Below, piece after piece: positions 1 through 8,984 of a stretch of DNA of 64,000 nt (within the stretch, counting starts at the first letter, position 1; every line of letters begins with the position of its first letter). The notes under the pieces were generated by a model. That model was not told where the DNA came from. It was given only the letters and a program-made list of their open reading frames with translations, and did not search any database. The position numbers and the translations under genes were made by a program. The stretch is taken from NCBI RefSeq assembly GCF_002099425.1, contig NW_018344227.1:1426001-1490000 (forward strand), written 5' to 3'. Source of the stretch: Phascolarctos cinereus (taxonomy: Eukaryota; Chordata; Mammalia; Diprotodontia; Phascolarctidae).

Positions 1-225
1 ACTGTGACTAATATGGAAATAAGCTGTACATGATAGCACATGTGTCACCTATATCAAACTGTTTACCATTTTAGGAAGGAGTGAGGGGAGGGAGGAAGGG
101 AGAAAAATATGGAATGTGAAGTCTTATAAAAATGAATGCTAAAAATTGTCTTGACATGTAATTGGTAAAAAAATATATATATTATTTTAATAAAGAAAGA
201 AAAGAGAAAAAGAAAAATGGAAAAA
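1..225 (+). mobile_element. L1 3' UTR end (LINE-1)
   Basis: The stretch has the marsupial L1 3' UTR order: 'gactaatatggaaat', a pyrimidine-poor G/A block of GGGAGGGAGGAAGGG type, then A-rich sequence with AATAAAG near 190. The same order recurs at 1506-1640, 13660-13820 and 52430-52600. The left end lies outside the window, so the insertion cannot be sized. Confidence 0.8.
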
Positions 226-630
226 ATCTCTCTTCTCATCTAAGCTAATAGTTGCCGAGTGCCAACATCAATTTGCTTCTTTTTTCCAGGCAGAATTGGC
301 ATGATGCCAGTCAGATGGCACCTGGGGGAAGCCACCTAACAAGCTAAATATTCTGGATTTGAGACGTGGAACATGAAGTGAAGAAATCTTTACCATTCTG
401 GTCCATGGAGTTAAAGTAGAGAGGAGACAGATCCACATGACAAGACCAAGGACTGCAGTTAAATAAAAGAAGCAGAATCACCTGAGAAAACAGTGAAGGA
501 AGAATGATTCAAATGAATGTCTATTTTCTTCTAAAGAACCTACTAAATTCTGGATTCCATTTTCCTTTCAAGATGAGGACAAATCACTGCAGGAAAATTG
601 TTCTTCCTAGGATGAGGAACCTGTTCTAGC
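226..630. other. Unassigned non-coding stretch
   Basis: I see no recognisable repeat, exon or RNA here. It is the insertion target of the L1 at 648-1654 and is probably intronic or intergenic to the NUMA1-like remnant further right. Confidence 0.4.
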
Positions 631-647
631 AAGACTAGCGGGCCACT

Positions 648-1654
648 TCATTTCTCAAATACACAGAGAACCGAGTCAAATTTATGAAAATACAAGTCAT
701 TCCCCAATTGATAAATGGTCAAAGGATATGAACAGGTAGTTTTCAGAGAAAGAAATAAAAGCTATTGATTGCCGTATGAAAAAATGCTCTAAATCACTAT
801 TGATTAGAGAAATGCAAATAAAAACAACTCTGAGGTACTATCTTACACCTATCAGATTGGCTAATATGACAAAAAAAAAAAGGAAAATATTAGATGATGG
901 AGGAGATGTGGGAAAACTGGGACACTAATGCCCTGTTGGTGGAGTTGTAAAGTGATCCAACCATTCTGGAGACCAATTTGAAAGTATGCCAAAAGGGCTC
1001 TAAAATTGTACATACCCTTTGATCCAATCATACCACTGCTAAGTCCATATCCCAAAGACATCCAAAAAAAGGGAAAAAGGAAAAAGACCTGATTGTACAA
1101 AAATATTTATAGCAGTGCTTTTTGTGATGGCTAAGAACTGGAAATCGAAGGGATGCTCATCATTGGGGGAATGGCTAAACAAGCTGTGGTACATGATTGT
1201 AATAGAATATTATTGTCCTATAAGAAATGATGAGAAGGACGATTTCCAAAAAAACTTGGAAAGACATACATGAACTGACACATAGTGAAGTGAATATAAC
1301 CAGAACATTGTACACAGTAACAGCAATATTTTATGATGAAGAACTGTGAATGACTTAGCTATTCTCAGCAATACAACAATCTCAAAGGACTAATGATGAA
1401 GCAAACTATCGACCTCCAGAGAAAGAACTCGTATTGTTTGAGTACAGACTGAAGCATGTTAATTTTTCACTTTCATTTTTTTCTTTTGAGTATTCTTGTA
1501 CAAAATGACTAATATGGAAATGTTTTACATAATTGCTTGTGTGTAACCTATATCTGATTGCTCATCATCTCAGGGAGGGAGGGATCGAATTTGGAACTCA
1601 AAACTTTAAATAAAATGTTAAAAACTTTAAATAAAAATGTTAAAAAAAAATAAA
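648..1654 (+). mobile_element. 5'-truncated L1 with target-site duplication
   Basis: This is the 3' part of ORF2 plus 3' UTR. At about 660-1350 it matches the L1 ORF2 C-terminal region seen in a better copy at 56183-56641 (GKIGTLMHCWWSC area, then the NDEQADF-type segment), but the frame here is broken by stops and small shifts. It ends in A-rich sequence. It is flanked by a 17-bp duplication with one mismatch: aagactagcgggccact at 631-647 and aagactagtgggccact at 1655-1671. That marks a single target-primed insertion truncated at its 5' end. Confidence 0.92.
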
Positions 1655-1849
1655 AAGACTAGTGGGCCACTGATCAGGGCTGTCCCTCCCCACCCACCAT
1701 CGGTTCCCAAGGCAACAGCGACAGTGGGAGCCACTGCTCCTCACTCCACCATCTTCCTCTCAACTCCTTAGACACCTTTGCTCAAGGCTAGGATTTTCTC
1801 TTCCTTGCTCTGCCCTGCCCCCAGTTCTCCAAGGTCTCTCATTTCTCAC

Positions 1850-2044
1850 CTGTGCCTCCAGCATTTCAATTCGGGCTGCAAGGTGGCGGCAGGCCTGCTC
1901 AACCTCTTTGATCTTCAGCCAAACCTGCCGCAGCTCCCCACTGACCCTCTCTAACTCCGCATTTTCCTTCTGTAGATTCTCCATGTGCTGCAGGTGTTTC
2001 TGCAACCAGTTCTGCTCCTTGGCATCATAGTGAGCTCTCTTCAT
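1850..2044 (-). pseudogene. NUMA1-like: NUMA1-like coiled-coil exon (most downstream of four)
   Basis: A 195-nt minus-strand block is open for all 65 codons, is preceded by an acceptor (pyrimidines then CCCAG) and followed by a donor (CAG|gtgaga). From memory of human NUMA1 it aligns with the segment running from THYDAKKQ through LEQLQKENKEL to EAEQTCRHLTAQ and ending SLEAQ. Here the matching residues are AHYDAKEQ, MENLQKENAEL, KEVEQACRHLAA and MLEAQ. The family protein is a spindle-pole and nuclear-matrix coiled coil that binds dynein/dynactin and microtubules. The exon itself is intact with both splice signals, but its upstream partners at 2154-2247, 3870-3914 and 5500-5843 are damaged. I call the set a decayed gene copy. 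An unusual but expressed paralogue is the alternative. Confidence 0.72.
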
Positions 2045-2153
2045 CTGGGGGGAAGGAGGGAAGGAGGAAGAAGGGTTGAGAGCTCAAGGGATTTCTTCCC
2101 TAGAAGTGGGACCTTGAGGGGCATCACAGCTTGAAGGGGCTTTTGCTCCTCAC

Positions 2154-2247
2154 CTGTGCCTTAGAGCGCTCAGTGGTCTGTTCGTTCTGGCTCACTTAGT
2201 TGGGCCTGGTGAAGGCAAGTCTCCTGCTGGATTTCACTTTCATGGAC
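2154..2247 (-). pseudogene. NUMA1-like: NUMA1-like exon with a frame slip
   Basis: A minus-strand block lies between an acceptor (pyrimidine run then CCACAG) and a donor (CAG|gtgagg). It translates to VHESEIQQETCLHQAQLSE, then needs a one-base shift to continue as QNEQTTERSKAQ into the next exon. Human NUMA1 has GGESQQEAQRLQAQLNELQ and on to LQMEKAKTHYDAK at this place, so the block is also about seven residues shorter. At 94 nt it is out of phase with its neighbour at 1850-2044. A sequencing error could explain one extra base, but not the stops further upstream. Confidence 0.65.
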
Positions 2248-2395
2248 CTGTGGAGGGAGGGAGGGAGGAAGAGGTTAACTATGAAGCCAATTTGAACTTC
2301 TCTCAATTCAAGCAGCTCCCACAAATACCTGGGAGCCCACATTTTGTGTTTTTTCTTCCAAGGGTCCTGTTTCTTAATGTTTTGAGTGAAGAACC

Positions 2396-2575
2396 ATCAT
2401 AGCATAATATAAAGAGTACTGGATTTGGAGTCAGCTGACCTCAGTCTGAATCCTGCCTATTCCACCTGCTAGTGAATGTCTGTGCACCCATTACCTCTCT
2501 GGGATGCAGTTTTCTATCAGTAAGATGAGGCTGTTGGACTAGGGAGCCTCTAGCTCTATGATCCCAAGATACTAT
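2396..2575 (+). mobile_element. tRNA-headed SINE of MIR/CORE type
   Basis: Starts with 'agagtactggatttggagtcag', a tRNA-derived head with a degenerate B box (ctgaatcctgcc). It continues with 'tctgggatgcagttt...gtaagatgaggctgttggact' and ends with 'ctctatgatcc'. This order is typical of mammalian tRNA/CORE SINEs. It sits in the intron between the second and third NUMA1-like exons. Confidence 0.7.
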
Positions 2576-2837
2576 TAGAGAAAAGAGGACATGACACACA
2601 CAGGGAGGACCCAAGTCTGCCAGGTAGCCCTGCCTGGACTGCCCATTTCCTTTTTGAACATCTGATGCAGGAGAGTGAAACCAAGAGAGATCCTATCCTT
2701 CTAGAAGGGCCACATCTTCTAATTGGCAGCTTTTCTGTCCACTCTTCTTAAGACCTAGGATTATTCCAATATACTTTACCTCCTTCCTTATCCCCTCATG
2801 TCTGGATTATGCCCTACCAGGTCCCACGATGTTTTTG

Positions 2838-3025
2838 CATACTCTCATCACATTTGATCCCCCCCCACCTCGAAAAGTAATCAGGTAGGTATCCTCAATT
2901 TAAAGATGAGGAAACTGAGCCTTAAATAGGTTGTATGGCTTACCCAAGATCAGCAATATACATAACAGTCAGGGCTTAAACTTAAGTCTCGTGACCAGAT
3001 CTAGTGTTATTTTCTCCAATACAGA
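2838..3025 (-). mobile_element. MIR-like SINE
   Basis: Reads as the reverse of a MIR: 'ttaaagatgaggaaactgag', then 'tggcttacccaagatcagcaa' and 'cttaaacttaagtctcgtgac'. It is diverged and probably ancient. Intronic in the NUMA1-like remnant. Confidence 0.65.
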
Positions 3026-3284
3026 TTTCATTAGATATTTACTGATGAATATGAAGCCCTTGTTCCCTACACCACCTAGTATAGGGCCAAGGAGAAAGCA
3101 GGTATGGGAAGGTTGGAAGGTTGAAGCATGTGAAGGTTGAGGATGTTTGCAGCCTCGGTGTCATCCCCCACTTCTTGTCCCTTTCCCTCCCTGTCCTGAA
3201 CCAGTTGCCAATTCTTTGCCTCCCTCTACTAACATAACCCCAAGATTCATTTAGGCATTCAGCCATTTCTTGCCTGGACTCTTA

Positions 3285-3545
3285 CTAATGCTTCCTAATT
3301 GGTCTCCTTGTTGCTTTCCTAAGGCATGGGCCTGACCAACCATATCACTACCTTATTTAGACTCAAGGGCCTTCCTTGGTTTCCTGTTATTTCAGGGATT
3401 AAAAGATAGACACACCTTGGCACTGAAAGTCTTTCATAATCTATCTTGAACTCACTTGTCCAGATATTTCACACTAATCTTTCCTCTTCATGTACACCAC
3501 ATCCCATCCAAATTGGTCCACTTACTGTTGCCAGAACTTTGGGCA
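3285..3545 (+). mobile_element. Diverged L2 LINE fragment
   Basis: The series 'ggcatgggcctgaccaacca', 'ttggtttcctgttatttcag' and 'gcactgaaagtctttcataa' follows the end of the L2 ORF2 and the start of its 3' UTR. A clearer copy of the same segment is at 8395-8745. No open frame remains. Confidence 0.5.
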
Positions 3546-3869
3546 TATCCCACCAATGGGCGATTCCTAGCCTGCTTGGTGGCATCGGACTAGGACTCAG
3601 GCTACAAGAAGGACAGAAGGAGCAAGGAAAATGGCAACTTCTTCCTCAGAGCAGTTCCCTCTTTGCACACAATGGCCCTTAAGGCAGAGCCAGGTAACCT
3701 TTGGAGATGTTGCTCGCAGAGGTAAGGGCACCCATAGTGCCACATCCAATTCCCCTCTGTCCTGGATACATGGCATTGAAGAGACAGGACTTAAATAGCA
3801 CTGGCTGGAGGCACTATCTCTGCTCCTCCCCATCCAAAGTCAGTACCCTTCCCTGCTCCCATAATTTGC

Positions 3870-3914
3870 CTTGAGATTTTGTTGTTGGGCCAGCTTCTTA
3901 CTCAGTTCCTCCAC
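3870..3914 (-). pseudogene. NUMA1-like: NUMA1-like short exon with GC donor
   Basis: After an acceptor (cttcctctag) the minus strand reads VEELSKKLAQQQNLK, then AAG|gcaaat. Human NUMA1 carries VEELSKKLADSDQASKVQQQ followed by KLK at the matching exon, so the first nine residues are identical and about eight are missing in frame. The donor begins GC in place of GT. GC-AG introns exist, so this alone does not prove decay. The exon falls in the right gene order between the blocks at 5500-5843 and 2154-2247. Confidence 0.62.
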
Positions 3915-4299
3915 CTAGAGGAAGAAGGAAATGCAAACAGGAGGAAGAAGAAAGGACTCAGGACTCATTCAGGTACAGGGACTGGATTTTAAATGCCTGT
4001 CCAAGCATGCAAGCAAGGGCCCAAATCTCCAGACCTGGTCTAGGAGTGAGGCAGTGATGCAATTCATTCCTTTGCACCAGTGGCTGTGGAGTTCAGTGTG
4101 GAGAGTACATGTGTTATATTGTTAGGATCCTTACACTAAGACTACTCTTCTCTTTTTCACTCCTCTCTTTTCTTATTATTAGGAGACACCTTGTTTTCCA
4201 GAGCTAAAGCCCAGTAAGCAAGCTGTGTGCTGACCGTGGCATAATAACAGTCCTCTACGCTTACCCTCTGAATTCAGCTGAGCTGAATAACAAAATTGG

Positions 4300-4690
4300 C
4301 TCACACCAACCTCAGGTGGTCCCTGAGCTTGGGTAAGCACCTGAAGGAACCACAGTAGAGTCATGAAGCCCTACTACGAATAGACTTTTCATCATTAGGC
4401 AAAATTACCACATCGTTGCCATTAACACCTCATTACCTGATTCTTTGTCTTGCCACCTGTATATGCATCAAGGTTTAGGTCTCCTTGGTCCTAGACCAGG
4501 CCTTGGCACACGTATCTAGTTTTACTCCTCCAATGGAATAAAAAAAAAAAAAGACTTTTTGCCTCTGACCTCTGTGAGCTCTTTGGTGTTTTATTTTATT
4601 GTTCAGAGTTGACAGTTGGTGTAAAGTTTTTTGCTATAACCTCTATGGGCTCCTTGGTAATTTAATTTTTCAGTTTGCACTGCCCATTTT
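4300..4690 (+). mobile_element. LTR-like fossil with internal tandem duplication
   Basis: A possible solo LTR. An AATAAA signal near 4529 is followed by an A run and then two successive copies of a unit of roughly 70 bp (about 4550-4615 and 4618-4680). Both copies share 'cctct-tg-gctc-ttggt' and a trailing T-rich part with 'cag'. Family not identified. It is broken and looks old. I see no matching second LTR in the window. Confidence 0.28.
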
Positions 4691-5499
4691 TTCTTCCTGC
4701 ACCTCCAACCCACTCCCAGACACTCAAAACACAGATCTACCCCCAAGCCACACCTTGCAAAATTAGCTTCAAGGAACTGATATGGAGTATAGGCAGGTGT
4801 AGCCTATATAAGTATACTCTTCACCTTTAGCTCAGTCACTCATATTCCCAGATTGTGGAGGGGAAATCACCTCCTCCACCTCTTCTGCCCCCATCAACCA
4901 ATCACTAAACCCCACCTCCCTCCCCAGAAGCTAGCAAAGCCAAAGCTAATAGAGGCTAATAGAGAGCTAATAGATCCAATTTCTGATCCTTTTCTCCCAA
5001 CTTAGTTATTCTGATTCCCACTTCATTAATAGCCAGGCAAGTTGCCAGGGGCATTAGCAGCTCAGAGTGTTGTGTTTAGCATTAAGGGTAGGGACGGAGG
5101 GGCTGCTGGATGGAGGGGTGGGTGAGAGAGCAGCCTAGGAAGCACCACAATTTAACAGCATACCCAGATCACATAAAGAGACAGTAAGGGAAACAAAGTC
5201 ATCATTCAATAAATCCAGATAGGATATGTGGTGGGGAAAGAGAAGTGTCTCCATTGTCAACTGTTGATTGTCCAAAGAGCCAACTGTCCATGGTGTCCAT
5301 GGCAAGGGGAAGGAGTAGACGTCCTCCCTCTGCTGGTTTGGGAGGAACACTGATGGGATACTACTATTTTCAGCAGAGCTTACCTCAATTGGAGTTCAGA
5401 GCTGGGAATCTTGGGTGGGCACTCAAGGGGTAGGTAAGGGTAGGGCTAGGAAGGTCTCCTAATTTTGGAGCTCTCTGGGCAGCCATTCCTTCCCTTCTG
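4691..5499. other. Unassigned intronic-type sequence
   Basis: No exon, repeat or RNA was recognised. By gene order it lies where the remainder of the large NUMA1 coiled-coil exon would be expected. I see only the 5500-5843 piece, so most of that exon appears deleted or unrecognisable. Confidence 0.35.
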
Positions 5500-5843
5500 C
5501 TCCTTACAGGGCCTGGGCCAAAGCTTCCTGCAGGGCAGCTAACTCCATCTGCTGCTCACTGAGGGAGCTCTGCAGCCTCCCTCCACCTTCACTTTTGGCC
5601 ACCTTCTCAGTGGCCAGTTTTGCCCTGGCCTGGTCTCACTCCCCCACCCACGTACCACCTCCCGCTCCCACTGAGAACACTCTTCCTCCTGGAACCTCTG
5701 GCTCTTGGCCAGATCACTGCGTGCTTGCTCCAGCTCACTCACCAGCTGCTCTGCTTCCTGCTCCTAGGTGTGCAGAGCTGGTTGGGTCCTGCTCAGCTCC
5801 TAGCCCTGCTCCTCCTCCAGCTGCTTTGGGGCAGCCTTAGATC
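5500..5843 (-). pseudogene. NUMA1-like: NUMA1-like fragment of the large coiled-coil exon
   Basis: The minus strand reads LEEEQG, a stop, ELSRTQPALHT, a stop, then EQEAEQLVSELEQARSDLAK and SQRFQEEECSQWEREV. After a shifted stretch it resumes with KLATEKVAK, LSEQQMELAALQEALAQAL and a stop. Recalled human NUMA1 has WLEEQQGRQFCSTQAALQA, EREAEQMGNELERLRAAL, EERGQQEREVARL and FATLQEALAHAL in the same order. That segment belongs to one very long exon in human. Here it is short, has in-frame stops and is cut off upstream by an L2 tail at 5928. It is the best evidence that this NUMA1-like copy no longer encodes protein. About 400 residues expected between here and 3914 are not seen. Confidence 0.75.
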
Positions 5844-5927
5844 ACCTATGGCTGCTGTTCTTCAGCCAATCACCTTAAGGAGGCTTCCTTCTTCTCAGCT
5901 GTCCTCCAGGCTACAATCGGGTCCTAC

Positions 5928-6505
5928 TGCAATCAATCAATCAATCAATCAACATTTATTATGTGCCAGGCACTGTGCTAAGTGCTAGGGAAAAGAGAAA
6001 AAATATAGTCCTTGCCCTCAAGGAGCTTAATATCTAATGGGGAAGACAACATGTAAACAGTTATGTACAAAGCAAGCTATATACAGGATAAATAGGAAAT
6101 AACACGAAGAAAGGAAATGGAGGGGCACTTTCTACAGAAGGTGGGATTTTAGTTGGGACTTAAAGGAAAGTCAGTAGCTTGAGTGGAGGAGGGAGTGTTC
6201 CAGGCATGGAGAACAGTCAGAGAAAATGCCCAGAGCCAAGAGATGGAGTGTCTTGTTCCTGGAAAGCCAGGAGACCAGGGGCACTGGATCAAGTATTGGG
6301 GAGTAAAGTGTAAAAAGACTGAAAAGGTAGGAGGGGCCTAGGTTAGGAAGGACTTTAAATGTCAAGTAGAGGATTTTGCATTTGATCCTGGAGGAAATAG
6401 GAAGCCATAAGAGTTTGAATAGGGAGGTGACATAATTGGACCTGCACTTAAGAAGAAAATCACTTTGCTAAGTGGCTGGGAATACTCTAACATCAGATGG
6501 AAGAG
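5928..6505 (-). mobile_element. L2 LINE, 3' end
   Basis: Begins at the left with a (TCAA)n tail, then 'acatttattatgtgccaggc', 'actgtgctaagtgctaggg' and 'gtccttgccctcaaggagct'. That is the reverse of the standard L2 3' UTR. Further right, 'ggttaggaaggactttaaat' and 'gaagaaaatcactttgctaa' match the L2 segment seen again at 35210-35345. The insertion truncates the NUMA1-like block at 5500-5843. Confidence 0.85.
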
Positions 6506-6559
6506 TCTGAGGCCTTGCCACATAGGCCTCCTTCTACCCAGGCATTCCTCTACAGCCAT

Positions 6560-8060
6560 ATTTGGGCCAGGGAATTCACTATGTAGTACAACCTCTATCT
6601 ACTGAGGCCTCTCCTAACTTCATCAAAGATAATGGGAAGGGCTGCTGCTCATCCAGTGCCAAAACCATTGATGGAGGATCTAGGCCCTGCCAGTATGATA
6701 GGTAAGACCCTGATTTTTCCTCCCTACAGCTGGAGAAAATGGGTTTTGCAATGGGAAACTCAGGATGATGTCCCAGCAATTGAAAGCTTAATTAGAAATC
6801 AGTTGGTAAGTCTACATCAGGAGTGGGAATAAGCCATGGAAGGCTTATTGAAAGAGGGAACATGGGAAGTGACCCTCAAACGAGTTTTCAGGGATTTACA
6901 CAACAGCTTACTTTACATGAGATATCCAGACATAAAAAATCATCACTTCAGCTACAAAGACAATAGAAAAACTGCTAGGAATTCTCTCAGTAAACCACCT
7001 AATCTAGTCATAGTCATATATGCATGCATATATACAGACCCTATGGGCACATGGTAGCACAACCAATCCTGTGGTTCTTCAAAAATATTGTGTCTGATGC
7101 ACTCAGATCCCCATTGGTCATCTGTCATCACTACCATGCTGCGTGAGCCCAAAGTAGACATGCAGTTGTTAACTTCAATAACTTGGGAGTACCCTATTTC
7201 ATCCCAACAGTCCCAACTGACCTGAGGGCTAGTATCAGGCTGGCCTCTAACGTTTGGCATAGTTGGCAATTGGGATGAGATTCAAAGGTCTCATGACTCA
7301 CATTGCAGTTGAGTTGGGGGAAGAGCCCTGCAAGTATGGAGGATAGGGTGACTGGATGCCAGACACTGCATGGCTCCTGGTCCCAAGAGACCTCCTGATC
7401 ATGGATTCTCAGTCATCTCCATGCAAGAGAGAGCTGGCTCCCAACAGGCAGCATGAGGAACTTAATGCATGCTGGAGGGCTCTAGCTAAGAGGCTTAAAA
7501 AAAAAAGCACCAACCCAGAATTCTCTGGTTGCTGTTGACTGCCAGCATAATAAGACCAAAAGTTGGGACAGCACATTCAGCAGCCAGAGACAGAGTTCTT
7601 AGCTTTCAGGAACTGTGTAATGAGCACCTAAGGGCAGCTAATGGCACTGGTGGCTGTGCAGGTGAAGGGATCTCTCCTGATGGGAGTGGGGACTGATAGG
7701 TTACAGCCAGAAACCCACCCTATTGTCTCTTACCCAGAGGTTCAACTTACTGCTGAGACTGGAGCCATGAGACTGGAGAAGAGAACACATAGGGTAGACA
7801 TTTAGATAATTCTTGCCCAATAATGCTCCTTGTGCCAGTCAGAGCACCCAGCTAACTCAAGTGGTCCTCAACCTGTCTTCATCTGGCAAACTGGCATTCT
7901 CCCATCTCAAGGCAAAAGGTTTGCCCCAATAAGCTACAGCTGCAGCTACATCTAACTACCCAGGACACATGCCAAACCTCCCAGAAGTCATGTCAGTAAC
8001 AGATCAGTATCACCCTTGGGAGGGGAAGGCTCTCTGATCCAATGGTCTCTAGTAATATGT
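6560..8060. other. Unassigned region
   Basis: The longest minus frame, 6952-7269, has 105 codons with no motif I recognise. On the plus strand a splice-like pair (acceptor cctccctacag near 6729, donor ttg|gtaagt near 6806) bounds a short open stretch WRKWVLQWETQDDVPAIES. It could be a remnant of a repeat family I do not know or of a lost exon. No confident gene. Confidence 0.3.
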
Positions 8061-8394
8061 TCTCCAGGAAGACTTGCCTGATAAGAATAGACTAGTTTTA
8101 GAAATAATTCTGGCTGACTCTTTCCAGTCCTTCTGTATTCTGTCTGTACTGCAGAGTTGCCTTGGCCTCAAGGTCTTTGCTCCCTCAGAGGGTTTTATAC
8201 ATTTTTCAGAAATATCTCAGGTCCCCCTCAAAAGCCAGGCTTCCTTTCCTCTGGGATTGTTTAGACAACTCACTCTCAGAAATGGCTTAGCAGACCAAGG
8301 GCTGGAATTATGAGGAGGTTACTTCTTTCTAATAGAATAGAGGTCAAACTGCCACGATATTACTATGGTGGGTGTATATTTATTTGGAAGAAAG

Positions 8395-8745
8395 GGCTGA
8401 AAAGTGAAATTCCCAATCCATTGGTTTTGCCATGTCACTCCTCTATTCAAGAAACTCCTCAAAAACCAAATACAAAACCCTTTGTTTGGCATTCAAAGTC
8501 CGTAATAACCTTCCCCCATCTTTACACTCTTTCTCCACCCTATACTTTCCCTACCCAGATAGTCTGTGATCCAGTGACACTGGTCACCTTGCTGGTCTTT
8601 GCACAAGACACTTCATCTCCCAATTCTGGCTATTTTCATGGGTTGTTCTCCTTCCTTGCAATGCTCTCCCTCCTCATCTCTATATTTTGGTTTCCCTGAC
8701 TTCTTTCAAGTTCCAAATAGCATTCCCCCCTTCTTTTCTTTTCTT
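8395..8745 (+). mobile_element. L2 LINE, ORF2 end and 3' UTR
   Basis: 'gccatgtcactcctctattc', 'aaaccctttgtttggcattc' and 'tgatccagtgacactggtca' follow the L2 ORF2 C-terminal and 3' UTR order. It is truncated by the pyrimidine tract that starts near 8733. Confidence 0.7.
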
Positions 8746-8778
8746 TTCTTTTCTTTTCTTTTCTTTTCTTTTCTTTTC

Positions 8779-8815
<37 letters not shown>

Positions 8816-8983
8816 TTTTCTTTTTTTTCCTTTCCTTTTTTCCTTTCCTTTCCTTTCCTTTCCTTTCCTTTCCTTTCCTTTCTTTCCTTTCCTTTCCTTT
8901 CCTTTCCTTTCCTTTCCTTTCCTTTCCTTTCCTTTCCTTTCCTTTCCTTTCCTTTCCTTTCCTTTTCTTTTCTTTTCTTTTTT
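8733..8983. repeat. Long polypyrimidine microsatellite
   Basis: About 250 nt of almost pure C/T on the plus strand: first TTTTC units, a T run at about 8800-8820, then TTTCC units with one shorter period, and TTTTC again. The open frames across it on both strands are products of the repeat and not genes. Confidence 0.95.
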
Positions 8984-8984
8984 T

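Noticed and set aside
5595-5988. Plus-strand open frames of 81 and 122 codons
   Set aside because: They are antisense to the NUMA1-like block and end in the L2 tail; leucine-rich composition comes from reversing a Gln/Glu-rich coiled coil.
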